Shown: positions 9,066 to 19,037, counted from the stretch's first letter. The stretch: 64,000 nucleotides of DNA from Natranaeroarchaeum aerophilus (GCF_023638055.1 NZ_JAKRVY010000002.1:416124-480123); one strand, 5' to 3'. The notes: a model not told the origin generated them from the sequence alone. Numbers and translations are program-made.

Positions 9066-9776
9066 ATGTCCGTTAGCTTCGATTTCAGCGATCGCGTCGT
9101 CGTCGTAACCGGTGCCTGTGGCGCGCTCGGCAGCGCGGTCGCCGAGCGGTTCAGCGATGCGGGCGCTGCCGTCGCCGCAGTCGACGTGGTGGAACCGGAC
9201 GACGAGGACGCGCTGCTGGACCTCGACGAGCGCACCGCGTACTACCAGATCGATCTCACCGACGAAGACGACGTCGAACGGGGGATCGACGAGATCGTCG
9301 ATGCTCACGGCGGAATCGATCACCTCGTGAACGTCGCCGGAACCTGGCGCGGCGGCCAGCCCATCGAGGAGACGCCGGTCGACGAGTTCGAGATGCTGTT
9401 CGACGTCAACCTCAAAACCGCGTTTCTGGCCTCGAAACACGCCCTGCCGCACCTGCAGGAGGCCGAGGGATCCGTCGTGAGCATCAGCTCGCGATCATCG
9501 CTCGAAGGCGGTGAAGGCGACGGCCCCTACCGGGCGTCGAAAGCGAGCATCCGCCGTCTGACCGAGACGATCGCCGCCGAAAACGAGGGCGTCGTGCGGG
9601 CGAACGCTGTCATGCCGAGCGTGATCGACACGCCGATGAACCGCGAGATGATGTCGGGATCGGATCAGGACAAATGGGTCGCCCCGGCCGACATCGCGGG
9701 CGTCATCGCGTTTCTCTGTAGCGACGCCGCGCGTCCGACGAGCGGCGCGGCGGTGCCGGTCTACGGAGAGGCGTGA
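9066..9776 (+). CDS. Short-chain dehydrogenase/reductase (SDR)
   Basis: A 236-residue classical SDR. It has the glycine-rich TGACGALG cofactor motif near residue 14, NVAG near 85, the catalytic Ser in SISSRSS and a Y-x3-K pair in YRASKAS near 160. Asp42 of the VDVV segment after the second strand favours NAD(H) over NADP(H), which is inference. The substrate is unknown. The start at ATG 9066 gives the normal SDR N-terminus. It is divergent from the GDPD gene. Confidence 0.9.
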   Translation: MSVSFDFSDRVVVVTGACGALGSAVAERFSDAGAAVAAVDVVEPDDEDALLDLDERTAYYQIDLTDEDDVERGIDEIVDAHGGIDHLVNVAGTWRGGQPIEETPVDEFEMLFDVNLKTAFLASKHALPHLQEAEGSVVSISSRSSLEGGEGDGPYRASKASIRRLTETIAAENEGVVRANAVMPSVIDTPMNREMMSGSDQDKWVAPADIAGVIAFLCSDAARPTSGAAVPVYGEA

Positions 9777-9896
9777 TTCGGTCCAGATCTGACGATCGTG
9801 TTTTCGGATCGATTGGGGACGGGAGATCTGTACATTTGCTGAAACCATTTATAGAGAAGATTAGTTTTATTAAATACCATCGTGGAGGTGGTACGT

Positions 9897-11237
9897 ATGG
9901 CAGAGTCATCCGCAAGTCGAGAACAGTGGGCAACCCGTCTGGGGTTCATCCTCGCTGCAGTAGGGAGCGCAGTCGGGCTCGGGAACATCTGGCGGTTCCC
10001 GTTCCAGATTGGACAGGAAGGTGGCGGTGCCTTTTTGCTGATCTACCTGCTTTTCGTGGTGCTCATCGGGATTCCCGTGATTCTCGTCGAGTTCGTTATC
10101 GGTCGACGATCCAAGCAGAGCCCCGTGAAAGCGTTTTCCGAGCTGGGGTACGGTAACTGGCGGTACATCGGTGGACTGTTCGTCCTCACCGGACTGATGA
10201 TCATGTCGTTCTATTCCGTCGCAGCTGGCTGGGTGCTGCGATATACGGGGGGCAGCGTCACCGGGGCGTACTTCGAGAACCCGGAAGCGTACTTCGCAAC
10301 GGTTTCCGAGGGAACGATGACGATCGCGCTACACGGGCTCTTTATCGCCCTGACCGCCGTCATCGTCGCGGCCGGAGTCAAACGCGGCATCGAACTCGCA
10401 GTCAAGGCGATGATTCCGGCACTTGCCGTCATCATGGTCGTACTGATCGGCTATGCCGCGACGCTCGATGGTGCAATGGCTGGCTACTCGTGGTTCCTTT
10501 CGCCCGATCTTGACGTCCTCGCGGAGAACTGGATGTCGATCCTGCCCGCGGCTGCCGGACAGGCGTTTTTCACTCTGTCGCTCGGGATGGGCGTGATGAT
10601 CACGTACGCCTCCTATCTGGGCGAGGACCGAAACCTCGCGGAGGACAGCGGCTGGATCGCTGGCCTCGACACGCTGATTGCAGTTATGGCCGGTCTGATC
10701 ATCTTCCCGGTGCTGTTCGCCATCGGTGCGACGCCGGGAGACGGCGGTCCCGGGGAGCTGTTCATCGGCGTCGGCGGTGCAATCGCCGAAATTCCGGGAA
10801 GCCACATTGTCGGCTTCCTCTTTTTCGGCGTGGTTGCCATCGGCGCACTGTCGAGCGCGATCAGCATCCTCGAAGTGCTGGTCTCCTATCTGATCGATTC
10901 GTACGGAGTGGACCGGCAGAAAGCGACCTACGGGATGGCGGGACTGATTTTCCTGCTCGGCGTTCCGTCTGCGATGGACCTCGATACGCTCGGGCTCATC
11001 GACGGGATCACCGGCGGCTTCATGCTTCCACTTGGCGTCTTCCTGCTTGTGATCTTCGTCGGCTGGGTGTTCCCCCACTCCGACGAGGAGCTATCGAAAG
11101 GACTCAAAAGCGGTGCCGAAGGTCGGCTACCGCAGCTCTGGCTGTGGTACGTCCGAACCGTCGTCCTCGTCGTTGTCGCCATCGTGCTGGTCTTCGAGGC
11201 GTATAACCAGCTCGTCGCGTTCGGCGTTATCGGCTGA
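9897..11237 (+). CDS. SNF-family sodium-dependent transporter
   Basis: A 446-residue neurotransmitter:sodium symporter (LeuT-fold) family protein with about 11-12 transmembrane helices. The TM1 signature GLGNIWRFPF is present near residue 24, along with the unwound glycine-rich sodium-site region. Such prokaryotic members import amino acids with Na+, and the particular amino acid is unknown. I chose ATG 9897 because GGAGGTG lies at 9884-9890 just before it; a GTG at 9882 is in frame but would overlap that ribosome-binding site. A TTTATTAAA element near 9866 is a probable TATA box. Confidence 0.94.
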   Translation: MAESSASREQWATRLGFILAAVGSAVGLGNIWRFPFQIGQEGGGAFLLIYLLFVVLIGIPVILVEFVIGRRSKQSPVKAFSELGYGNWRYIGGLFVLTGLMIMSFYSVAAGWVLRYTGGSVTGAYFENPEAYFATVSEGTMTIALHGLFIALTAVIVAAGVKRGIELAVKAMIPALAVIMVVLIGYAATLDGAMAGYSWFLSPDLDVLAENWMSILPAAAGQAFFTLSLGMGVMITYASYLGEDRNLAEDSGWIAGLDTLIAVMAGLIIFPVLFAIGATPGDGGPGELFIGVGGAIAEIPGSHIVGFLFFGVVAIGALSSAISILEVLVSYLIDSYGVDRQKATYGMAGLIFLLGVPSAMDLDTLGLIDGITGGFMLPLGVFLLVIFVGWVFPHSDEELSKGLKSGAEGRLPQLWLWYVRTVVLVVVAIVLVFEAYNQLVAFGVIG

Positions 11238-11319
11238 GTCCGACAGTCCCTGGTTGCGGAAATCTTTTCCATTCGGTCACCGATATTCGCGATATGAAGA
11301 CGATCGAGAGGGAGATGTT

Positions 11320-12870
11320 ATGACGATGGAAGATCGGATCGCGGAACTCCGGGAACTCCGCGAAGAGGCCGAACTCGGCGGCGGCGAGTCCCGGATCGAA
11401 CGCCAGCACGACAAGGGGAAGATGACCGCCCGAGAGCGGATCGAGTACTTCCTCGACGACGGCACCTTCCACGAGTTCGACAAGCTCCGGACCCACGGCA
11501 GCCACAACTTCGGGATGGAAGAAAAGAAGATCCTGACCGATGGCGTCGTGACGGGCTATGGCGAGGTCGATGGGCGGAAAGTGTTCGTCTTCGCCCACGA
11601 CTTCACCGTCTTCGGCGGCTCGCTCGGTGAAGTGTTCGCCGAGAAGATCTGCAAGGTGATGGATACGGCAATGGAGGTCGGCTGTCCGATCGTCGGCCTG
11701 AACGACTCGGCGGGTGCCCGGATTCAGGAGGGCGTCAACAGCCTCGCGGGCTTTACCGAGATTTTTCATCGGAACCAGAAGGCAAGCGGTGTCGTGCCAC
11801 AGATCTCCGGAATCATGGGCCCCTGTGCGGGTGGTGCGGTCTACTCTCCCTCGATCACCGACTTCATCTTCATGGTCGAGGACACGAGCCACATGTACAT
11901 CACGGGACCGGGCGTCACCAAAACGGTCACCGGCGAGGAGGTCTCTCACGAGGAACTCGGCGGCGCGTCGACACACAGTTCGACGACCGGCGTCGCACAG
12001 TTTTCCGTCCCGGACGACGAGACGGCGCTCGACCGGATCCAGCATCTGCTCTCCTATCTCCCACAGAACAACGTCGAGGACCCCCCACGCGTCGAGCCGT
12101 GGGACGACCCGGACCGACAGGACGAGGAGCTGGAACAGATCGTCCCACCGAGCCCGCAGAAACCATACGACATGGTCGACGTGATCGGCTCGGTGATGGA
12201 CGAGGGCTCCTTTTTCGAGGTCAACGAGAACTTCGCGAAGAACATCGTCGTCGGCTTCTCGCGACTCGACGGACACTCGGTCGGTGTCGTCGCGAACCAG
12301 CCCCGGGTCAACGCCGGGACGCTCACCGTCGATTCGAGCATGAAGGCGGCCCGGTTCGTGCGCTTCTGTGATGCCTTCAACATCCCCATCGTCTCCTTTG
12401 TCGACGTGCCGGGCTACATGCCGGGCACCGATCAGGAACACCGCGGGATCATCCGCCACGGCGCGAAACTGCTCTACGCGTACTCCGAGGCAACAGTACC
12501 ACTCCTCACGGTTATCACGCGCAAGGCCTACGGCGGAGCCTACTGCGTCATGGCGTCGAAACACCTCGGCGCGGACGTCAACTACGCCTGGCCGACGGCC
12601 GAAATCGCGGTGATGGGTCCACAGGGCGCGGTGAACCTGCTCTACAGCGACGAACTCGAAGCGGCCGAGGACACCGAGGCGCTCCGCCAGGAGCTGATCG
12701 ACGAGTACCGCGAGGAGTTCGCCAACCCCTACACCGCCGCCGACCGGGGCTATCTCGACGACGTCATCGAGCCGACGGAGACGCGCCCGCGCCTCGTGCA
12801 GGATCTGGAGATGCTCCGCTCGAAGCGCGAGGACCAGCCGGACAAAAAACACGGGAACATCCCGCTCTGA
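11320..12870 (+). CDS. pccB: Acyl-CoA (propionyl-CoA) carboxylase carboxyltransferase subunit
   Basis: A 516-residue carboxyltransferase of the PccB/AccD5 family. It transfers carboxybiotin CO2 to propionyl-CoA or acetyl-CoA. N- and C-terminal crotonase-like domains are both present: LNDSAGARIQEGV and the GPCAGGAVYSP oxyanion region in the N-half, then VPGYMPGTDQEH and KAYGGAYCVM in the C-half. The start at ATG 11320 is preceded by GGGAGATG and gives the usual N-terminus. The small pccX gene follows after 3 bases. With PccX and the biotin subunit (14221-16044) it should form the haloarchaeal carboxylase known from Haloferax mediterranei. Confidence 0.95.
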   Translation: MTMEDRIAELRELREEAELGGGESRIERQHDKGKMTARERIEYFLDDGTFHEFDKLRTHGSHNFGMEEKKILTDGVVTGYGEVDGRKVFVFAHDFTVFGGSLGEVFAEKICKVMDTAMEVGCPIVGLNDSAGARIQEGVNSLAGFTEIFHRNQKASGVVPQISGIMGPCAGGAVYSPSITDFIFMVEDTSHMYITGPGVTKTVTGEEVSHEELGGASTHSSTTGVAQFSVPDDETALDRIQHLLSYLPQNNVEDPPRVEPWDDPDRQDEELEQIVPPSPQKPYDMVDVIGSVMDEGSFFEVNENFAKNIVVGFSRLDGHSVGVVANQPRVNAGTLTVDSSMKAARFVRFCDAFNIPIVSFVDVPGYMPGTDQEHRGIIRHGAKLLYAYSEATVPLLTVITRKAYGGAYCVMASKHLGADVNYAWPTAEIAVMGPQGAVNLLYSDELEAAEDTEALRQELIDEYREEFANPYTAADRGYLDDVIEPTETRPRLVQDLEMLRSKREDQPDKKHGNIPL

Positions 12871-12873
12871 ACG

Positions 12874-13179
12874 ATGCCAGAGACAGATCCTGAAGACGTC
12901 AACCAGCCCCTCGGTGACGTCCTGCCACAGGACGTCTCGCTGTCGCTTCCCGACGACGCGAGCGACGCCGAGGCGGCCGCGATTGCCGCGGCGATCGGCG
13001 CACATCTCCGCGACAGGGAACTGGCCGCGGCCCGTGGAGAAAGCGAGGAGGAGACGTGGCAGGGCAAGCAGTGGGCCTTTGCCGGAAAACTCGACGGCTG
13101 TGGCGACTCAACACGACGTGTGCCGCTCGACGCGCCGACCGATCCGTGGACCGCTGCCGGGCGGAGCGACCGATTCTAG
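12874..13179 (+). CDS. pccX: Small acyl-CoA carboxylase subunit, PccX/epsilon-like
   Basis: A 101-residue acidic protein immediately after pccB. The middle is Ala/Glu-rich helix (residues about 30-60), and the C-terminal half carries the W-x5-W-x-FAGK pattern and [14 protein letters not shown] ending typical of small carboxylase epsilon/X subunits. In Haloferax mediterranei the corresponding third gene, pccX, is needed for propionyl-CoA carboxylase activity. Assignment here rests on position and C-terminal pattern rather than a catalytic motif. Confidence 0.8.
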   Translation: MPETDPEDVNQPLGDVLPQDVSLSLPDDASDAEAAAIAAAIGAHLRDRELAAARGESEEETWQGKQWAFAGKLDGCGDSTRRVPLDAPTDPWTAAGRSDRF

Positions 13180-13248
13180 CGTTTTTGGGTTCTCAAGCGG
13201 CTGGAATCGGAGCGGAGCTTATGTCCACCCCCCGTGTTTATCCCATCG

Positions 13249-14169
13249 ATGGCTACGACCGAATCCGAGATGAACGTCAGCGACTCGGTCGCCGATCTGA
13301 TCGGTGAGACGCCACTGCTTTGCATCGATGAGAACCTCTACGCGAAGATCGAGGCACAGAACCCCTACTCGGTGAAAGATCGGATCGGCCGCGAGATCAT
13401 CGACGCCGCGGAGCGATCCGGCGCGCTCGAACCGGGCGGAACCGTCGTCGAGGCGACCAGTGGCAACACCGGGATCGGGCTCGCCGCGATTTCGGCTGCC
13501 CGTGGGTACGACTGCGTGCTGACGATGCCCGAGTCGATGTCCGAAGAACGCCGTGCCATGCTCGCCGCGCTGGGCGCGGAGCTGGAGTTGACACCGGCCG
13601 ACGACGGCATGACGGGTGCGAACGAACGGGCTGCGGAAATCGTCGACGAGCACGACAACGCCATCCTCGCCCGACAGTTCGAAAACGAAGCAAATCCGAC
13701 CGCTCATCGCAAGACGACTGGCCCGGAAATCTGGCGAGATACGGGCGGGCGCGTCGATGCGGTCGTCGCGGGGGTCGGGACGGGAGGCACGATCACTGGG
13801 CTTGCCGAGTACTTCAACGAGGAACGCGGCGCGGATGTCACGATCGTCGCCGTTGAACCGGACGAATCGCCAACGCTGACCGAGCAAAGCGACGATAGTC
13901 ACGGAATACAGGGGATCGGCCCGGGCTTCGTACCGGAGATACTGCGGACGGAACTTGTCGACGAGGTTCGGGCTGTAGACACCGACCGTGCCAAGGAGAC
14001 AGCGAGATGGCTCGGACGTGAGGAGGGACTCATGATCGGCATTTCCTCGGGTGCAGCGCTGGCCGCGGGACGGGAATACGCGGCGGAGAACCCCGATGAT
14101 TGCACCGTCGTCATTCTCCCAGACACTGGTGAGCGGTATCTATCCACGGACCTGTTCGCGCCCGAGTGA
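13249..14169 (+). CDS. cysK: Cysteine synthase (O-acetylserine sulfhydrylase) family
   Basis: A 306-residue PLP-dependent beta-replacement enzyme. It has the PLP lysine K43 in NPYSVKDRIG, the substrate loop TSGNTGIG near 75, the phosphate-binding glycine loop GVGTGGTITG near 178 and the C-terminal GISSGA segment. It makes cysteine from an activated serine and sulfide. Two starts are possible: ATG 13249, or ATG 13270, which has GTGTTTATC about 33 bases upstream in leaderless position. It sits between pccX and pccA on the same strand, which is unexpected for its function. Confidence 0.93.
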   Translation: MATTESEMNVSDSVADLIGETPLLCIDENLYAKIEAQNPYSVKDRIGREIIDAAERSGALEPGGTVVEATSGNTGIGLAAISAARGYDCVLTMPESMSEERRAMLAALGAELELTPADDGMTGANERAAEIVDEHDNAILARQFENEANPTAHRKTTGPEIWRDTGGRVDAVVAGVGTGGTITGLAEYFNEERGADVTIVAVEPDESPTLTEQSDDSHGIQGIGPGFVPEILRTELVDEVRAVDTDRAKETARWLGREEGLMIGISSGAALAAGREYAAENPDDCTVVILPDTGERYLSTDLFAPE

Positions 14170-14220
14170 CTCCCCGAACCGGAAAAGTAAGGTACGTGGT
14201 CACTGATACTTCGATCAAGA

Positions 14221-16044
14221 ATGTTCAGGAAGGTCCTGGTCGCGAACCGCGGGGAGATCGCGGTTCGGGTGATGCGTGCCTGTGAGGAGTTGAACGTCGG
14301 GACCGTCGCTGTCTACAGCGAGGCCGACAAGAACGCGGGCCACGTCCGCTACGCCGACGAGGCGTACAACATCGGCCCCGCGCGGGCGGCCGACTCGTAT
14401 CTCGATCACGAGGCCGTCATCGAGGCGGCGCGCAAGGCAAACGCCGACGCGATCCATCCCGGCTACGGCTTCCTTGCGGAGAACGCCGAGTTCGCCGGTA
14501 AGGTCGAGGAGACCGAGATCACGTGGATCGGCCCCTCCGCCGACGCGATGGAGCAACTGGGTGAGAAGACGAAAGCGCGCAAGGTCATGGATTCGGCCGA
14601 CGTCCCGATCGTTCCGGGTACGACTGATCCGGTGACCGAACCGGAGGAAGTCGAGGCGTTCGGTGAGGAACACGGCTATCCGATCGCGATCAAGGCCGAG
14701 GGCGGAGGGGGCGGTCGCGGGATGAAGATCGTCGAGGGGCCAGACGAAATCGAAGACCAGCTGACGAGCGCGAAACGCGAGGGAGAGGCCTATTTCGACA
14801 ACGATTCGGTGTATCTCGAACGCTTCCTGGAAAATCCCCGTCACGTCGAGGTCCAGATCATCGCCGACGGCGAGGGTAACGTCAGACACCTCGGGGAGCG
14901 GGACTGCTCACTTCAGCGCCGCCACCAGAAGGTGATCGAGGAAGGGCCGAGCCCGGCACTCACGGATGAGCTTCGCGAGCAGATCGGCGAAGCTGCCCGC
15001 CGGGGCGTGCAGGCCGCCGATTACACGAACGCCGGGACCGTCGAGTTCCTGGTCGAAGAGGACGTCGACCGGAAGGCTGGCGAACTGCTGGGCGCGGAGA
15101 CGAACTTCTACTTCCTCGAAGTGAACACGCGCATTCAGGTCGAACACTGCGTCACAGAGGAGATCACGGGCATCGATATCGTCAAGTGGCAGCTCCGCGT
15201 CGCCGCGGGCGAGAAACTGGCCTTCGAACAGGACGACGTCGAGATCGACGGTCATGCCATCGAGTTCCGGATTAACGCCGAGAACGCCGCCGAGGAGTTC
15301 GCCCCGCAGACGGGGACGCTTCGAACCTACGACCCGCCGGGCGGGATCGGTGTCCGTGTCGACGACGCCCTGCGTCAGGGCGACGAGATCGGCGGCGACT
15401 ACGACTCGATGGTCGCGAAGCTGATCGTCTACGGCAGCGACCGGGACGAGTGTATCAGCCGGAGCCTGCGTGCGCTCCGGGAGTTCGATATCGACGGGCT
15501 GACCACCGTCATTCCGTTCCACCGGCTGATGTTGAGCGACAAGGCGTTCGTCGACGGGCAACATACGACCAAATACATCGACAACGAACTGGATCCGTCC
15601 CGAATCGAGGAGGCTCAGGCCCAGTGGGGAACCGACACGACCGACGACGATGGGAACGAAGAATCCGTCGTCGAACGGCAGTTCACCGTCGAAGTCAATG
15701 GCAAACGGTTCGACGTCGATCTCGAAGAGCGCGGGGCGACCCCGATCGCGTCACAGCCGTCCTCGGGCGGCGACGACCGGCCGGACACGGTCGGCCCCGG
15801 CGGAACCGACGACACGGAGATCACGGGTGACGGTGAGACCGTCACTGCGGAGATGCAGGGGACGATTCTGGAGATCAACGTCGAGGTCGGCGACGAGGTC
15901 GCCGCAGGCGACGTGATCTGCGTCCTCGAAGCGATGAAGATGGAAAACGATGTGGTCGCGGAACGTGGCGGCGAGGTCACACAGATCGCCGTCGACGAAG
16001 AGGACAGCGTCGATATGGGCGACGTGCTGGTCGTGCTGGACTAG
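14221..16044 (+). CDS. pccA: Acyl-CoA carboxylase biotin carboxylase/carrier subunit
   Basis: A 607-residue fusion of biotin carboxylase (about 1-450) and a C-terminal biotin carrier domain (about 535-607). The ATP-grasp glycine loop ([12 protein letters not shown]) and the [16 protein letters not shown] block mark the carboxylase. EAMKMEN places the biotinylated lysine at K573, 35 residues from the C-terminus as usual. The acidic linker is haloarchaeal. It supplies carboxybiotin to PccB for propionyl-CoA or acetyl-CoA carboxylation. It is separated from pccB-pccX by cysK and has its own 51-base upstream gap. Confidence 0.95.
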   Translation: MFRKVLVANRGEIAVRVMRACEELNVGTVAVYSEADKNAGHVRYADEAYNIGPARAADSYLDHEAVIEAARKANADAIHPGYGFLAENAEFAGKVEETEITWIGPSADAMEQLGEKTKARKVMDSADVPIVPGTTDPVTEPEEVEAFGEEHGYPIAIKAEGGGGGRGMKIVEGPDEIEDQLTSAKREGEAYFDNDSVYLERFLENPRHVEVQIIADGEGNVRHLGERDCSLQRRHQKVIEEGPSPALTDELREQIGEAARRGVQAADYTNAGTVEFLVEEDVDRKAGELLGAETNFYFLEVNTRIQVEHCVTEEITGIDIVKWQLRVAAGEKLAFEQDDVEIDGHAIEFRINAENAAEEFAPQTGTLRTYDPPGGIGVRVDDALRQGDEIGGDYDSMVAKLIVYGSDRDECISRSLRALREFDIDGLTTVIPFHRLMLSDKAFVDGQHTTKYIDNELDPSRIEEAQAQWGTDTTDDDGNEESVVERQFTVEVNGKRFDVDLEERGATPIASQPSSGGDDRPDTVGPGGTDDTEITGDGETVTAEMQGTILEINVEVGDEVAAGDVICVLEAMKMENDVVAERGGEVTQIAVDEEDSVDMGDVLVVLD

Positions 16045-16099
16045 CCGTTCGACGATTGCACCAACGAGGCTTTACTCGGTCCGTAACTACACCCAGCAA

Positions 16100-16786
16100 A
16101 TGCACCGTCGTACCTATCTTCGTGCGGCTGCCGGTCTCGGCATCGTCGCGGCCGCGGGCTGTCTCGGTGAGGACGGACCAACAGCGCTCGATGCACCCGA
16201 CGACCAGCAGGCTGATCCGGCAGATCTCGCCTATCCGGCGTACGGGCAGGAGCTGCCCGACGCTACGCTCCCCTCACCGATTCACGACCGGGACGTGAAC
16301 ACCCGCGAGTTCGTCGGCGAGCGTCACACGCTGCTGACGTTTCTATTCACGCGCTGTCACGAGGTCTGTCCGGCGCTGACGGCGAACCTGGCACAGGTCC
16401 AGACCCACGCTGCCGAGGACGACTACAGCGATGATGTCGCACTCGTGCCGGTCACGTTCGATCCAGTCTACGACACCGAGGACGTGCTCCGTGAGTTCAC
16501 CGAGGCGAGGGGAGCCGACCCGACCGCAGAGAACTGGCAATTTCTGCGCCCCGAGAGCGACGAGCGCGCCGAGGAAGTCATCGGCGAGACCTTTGGCGTC
16601 CCGTTCCAGCAGACTGACGCGTACACACCCGACGAGGGGGACACCCACGAGATGGAGTTCAACCACCAGTCCCTGACGCTGCTGGTCAACGTCGACGGCT
16701 ACGTCGAGCGCGCCTACGCTGGCGGTGCGCCCCAGCCTGATGTCGTGCTCGACGACCTGACAGCAGTTCGGAATCACTTCGAATGA
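16100..16786 (+). CDS. Sco1/SenC-family copper/thiol lipoprotein
   Basis: A 228-residue secreted lipoprotein. The N-terminus has a twin-arginine motif (RRTYL), a short hydrophobic stretch and a lipobox ending at Cys21. The mature part is a thioredoxin-like Sco domain with the copper-binding CHEVC (C86, C90) and the conserved distal His189 in EFNHQS. Sco proteins deliver copper to, or reduce, the CuA centre of terminal oxidases outside the membrane. The stop overlaps the start of the next gene (ATGA), so three redox genes form one operon. Confidence 0.93.
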   Translation: MHRRTYLRAAAGLGIVAAAGCLGEDGPTALDAPDDQQADPADLAYPAYGQELPDATLPSPIHDRDVNTREFVGERHTLLTFLFTRCHEVCPALTANLAQVQTHAAEDDYSDDVALVPVTFDPVYDTEDVLREFTEARGADPTAENWQFLRPESDERAEEVIGETFGVPFQQTDAYTPDEGDTHEMEFNHQSLTLLVNVDGYVERAYAGGAPQPDVVLDDLTAVRNHFE

Positions 16787-17325
16787 ACCGGAGGGAGTTC
16801 GTCGCCGCGGCGGCGAGCGTGGGGGTGCTCGGAACGGGTGCGGCCGTCGCGACCGACCGGATCGATCTGAGAGAACCGTCCGATACGGCGACGGTCGAGC
16901 CGATCGAAATAGAGACGCTCGACGGGCCGGGGAGCACGGCCGGGTCGATGGCCGTTCCCGAACATGGGCGCGTCACGCTCGTGTCCGTCTTTGCAACGTG
17001 GTGTCGCATCTGTGAAGATTCGATGCCCGCATTGGGGCAGGTTTACGACGGGTACGGCGACGATGTCCGGTTTCTCTCGGTCTCGAACGAGGCTATCGGT
17101 GGAACGGTAACCAGGGACGATATCGTCGACTGGTGGGAACGTCACGACGGTCGCTGGCCGGTCGGCGTCGATACCGATCTGGCACTGACTGCCGAGTTCG
17201 ACGTCGGAACCGTTCCGACGACGCTCGTGCTGGGCGCAGACAACGAGGTTGCGTGGCGCTCGACCGGCGAGAAGACGGTCGAGGAACTACACTCCGGCAT
17301 CCACGGAGCGCTGGGTAACCCATGA
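16783..17325 (+). CDS. TlpA/ResA-like exported thioredoxin
   Basis: A 180-residue thioredoxin-fold protein with an N-terminal Tat-like segment (NRREFV followed by an Ala/Gly-rich hydrophobic stretch) but no clear lipobox Cys. The active site is WCRIC (C74, C77). The cis-Pro segment TVPTTLVL follows near 147. It probably reduces extracytoplasmic disulfides, for example in Sco, using electrons relayed by the CcdA-like protein encoded next. Four-base ATGA overlaps join it to both neighbours. Confidence 0.9.
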   Translation: MNRREFVAAAASVGVLGTGAAVATDRIDLREPSDTATVEPIEIETLDGPGSTAGSMAVPEHGRVTLVSVFATWCRICEDSMPALGQVYDGYGDDVRFLSVSNEAIGGTVTRDDIVDWWERHDGRWPVGVDTDLALTAEFDVGTVPTTLVLGADNEVAWRSTGEKTVEELHSGIHGALGNP

Positions 17326-17978
17326 GTTCGCTCGGCTTTCTCGCCGCGGCAGGGCTGGCCGCGGGTGCTGGCGTCGCGACGTTTTTCTCGCCGTGTGCGT
17401 ACGCCCTGCTCCCCGGCTACGTGGGCTACTACGTCGCCGCGACGGGCGACGAGGAACCGCCGCTATCGGGGGCGTTGCTCCGGGGCGGCGCGGCGACCGG
17501 CGGCGTCGTGCTCGTGTTCGCCGTGCTGGCCCTGATCGCGGTGGCAGTTCAGCAGTCGATCGAGGCGTATCTTCCAACGGTGGAGCTACTCGTCGGCGTC
17601 GCGCTGGTGGCCCTTGGCGTCGCGCTGGCTGCCGACCTCGGCCCGCGTCCCCACGTCTCGCTTCCGGAGCGACGGACGACCGTCCTCGGCTTCGGGGGCT
17701 TCGGGGCGCTGTACGCGCTCGCGGCTGCGGGCTGTGTCGCACCCCTGTTCCTCTCGATCGTCTTCCAGTCGGTCGCGCTGCCGACTGCCCAGACGGTCGG
17801 CGTCCTTGCGGTCTATGCAGGAACGTTCGGCGCGCTGATGCTGGCGACGACCGTCCTGACCGCGGTAGGCCACGGGATCGGTGTCGGTCGAGTGGCGCTG
17901 CCGACCCACCGTCTCGTCCGGATCGGTGGGGGCGTTCTCGTCGTTGCAGGACTGGTCCAGATCTGGCTGGCGCTCTAA
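17322..17978 (+). CDS. ccdA: CcdA-like thiol-redox membrane protein
   Basis: A 218-residue membrane protein with six predicted transmembrane helices and the two conserved cysteines of CcdA: FFSPCAYALLPGY near residue 24 and AAAGCVAPLF near 140. The family passes reducing equivalents from cytoplasmic thioredoxin across the membrane. Coupling with a Sco protein and a TlpA-like thioredoxin indicates an extracytoplasmic thiol-reduction pathway serving copper-oxidase or cytochrome assembly; the exact client is inference. Confidence 0.93.
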   Translation: MSSLGFLAAAGLAAGAGVATFFSPCAYALLPGYVGYYVAATGDEEPPLSGALLRGGAATGGVVLVFAVLALIAVAVQQSIEAYLPTVELLVGVALVALGVALAADLGPRPHVSLPERRTTVLGFGGFGALYALAAAGCVAPLFLSIVFQSVALPTAQTVGVLAVYAGTFGALMLATTVLTAVGHGIGVGRVALPTHRLVRIGGGVLVVAGLVQIWLAL

Positions 17979-18023
17979 TCCGCCTCCGGGGCTTTCTTTT
18001 ATCCCCTCGTCGTTCGTGCGTGT

Positions 18024-19037
18024 ATGCTGACGCTACTGTGGCTTCTCGGCCTCTCTGCGATCGCTACGGCACTCGTCTGGAAGGGCAGCCTCTATCTCGA
18101 AGGCGCGGCGGACCGGCTGGCGCTGTACTACGGCCTGCCGGCAATCGTTCAGGGCTCGATCATCGCCGCGGTAGGTTCCAGTTTTCCGGAACTGGCGAGC
18201 GTCGTGATCGCAACCGTACTCTACGAGGAGTTCGTCCTCGGCGTCGGTGCGATCGTCGGCTCGGCGGTATTCAACATCCTCGTGATCCCCGCACTCTCGG
18301 TGCTGGCCCGCCGGGGGACTCTGGAGTCCAGTCGCGCGCTGGTCTACCGCGAGGCGCAGTTCTACATCATCTCCGTCGCCGCGCTCTTGCTGGTCTTTTC
18401 ATTTGCCGTGATCTACTATCCGGTCAACGGGGACGGTGGACTGGTTGGTGAGATCACGCGTCCGCTCGCACTCGCCGCGATCGCACTGTACGGCCTCTAT
18501 CTATTCATTCAGCAACAGGAGACGAGCGACTTCGACGCGCCAGTCCCACCGTCGTCGCTCTCGGTCGGCAAGCAGTGGGGACTGCTTGCACTGGGTTTGC
18601 TGGTGATTCTGGTCGGCGTCGAGTTGCTCGTCCGCGCCGCGGTGGGCCTGGGGGAGTTCTTCGGCACGCCATCGTTCCTCTGGGGGCTGACGATCATCGC
18701 CGCCGGAACGAGCTTGCCGGATGCGATCATCAGCGTTCGCGCTGCACAGCACGGCGACTCGACGATCAGCCTCGCGAACGTCTTCGGGAGCAACATCTTC
18801 GATCTGCTGGTCGCGATCCCGGTCGGTGTGTTGATAATCGGTGCTGCGGAGATCGACTTCGCGGTCGCCGCGCCGATGATGGGCTTTCTGATCGTCGCCA
18901 CGATCGCCCTCTTCGGGGCCGCGCGGACCGACTTCGAGATTACCGATCCCGAAGCGTGGCTGTTGCTCTGTCTGTACGGACTCTTCGTCTGCTGGATGGT
19001 CCTGGAAAGCGTCGGCGTGACGAGTTTCGTCCTATAA
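18024..19037 (+). CDS. Sodium/calcium exchanger family transporter
   Basis: A 337-residue CaCA-family antiporter with ten to eleven hydrophobic helices arranged as two inverted halves. The two alpha-repeats are visible: GSSFPELASVV near residue 50 and the GTSLPDAIISV with FGSNIFDL segment near 235. These carry the acidic ion-binding residues. It probably exports Ca2+ in exchange for Na+. CTTTTATCC about 26 bases upstream fits a leaderless start. Its stop overlaps the 3' end of the convergent oxidase gene by 6 bases. Confidence 0.93.
   Translation: MLTLLWLLGLSAIATALVWKGSLYLEGAADRLALYYGLPAIVQGSIIAAVGSSFPELASVVIATVLYEEFVLGVGAIVGSAVFNILVIPALSVLARRGTLESSRALVYREAQFYIISVAALLLVFSFAVIYYPVNGDGGLVGEITRPLALAAIALYGLYLFIQQQETSDFDAPVPPSSLSVGKQWGLLALGLLVILVGVELLVRAAVGLGEFFGTPSFLWGLTIIAAGTSLPDAIISVRAAQHGDSTISLANVFGSNIFDLLVAIPVGVLIIGAAEIDFAVAAPMMGFLIVATIALFGAARTDFEITDPEAWLLLCLYGLFVCWMVLESVGVTSFVL

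Noticed and set aside
11227..13005. A 592-codon frame antisense to pccB
   Set aside because: It mirrors the codon periodicity of pccB and has no recognisable domain; pccB is certain.
17249..18451. A 400-codon Arg-rich frame over ccdA
   Set aside because: Very basic, non-haloarchaeal composition; overlaps the well-supported ccdA and antiporter genes.
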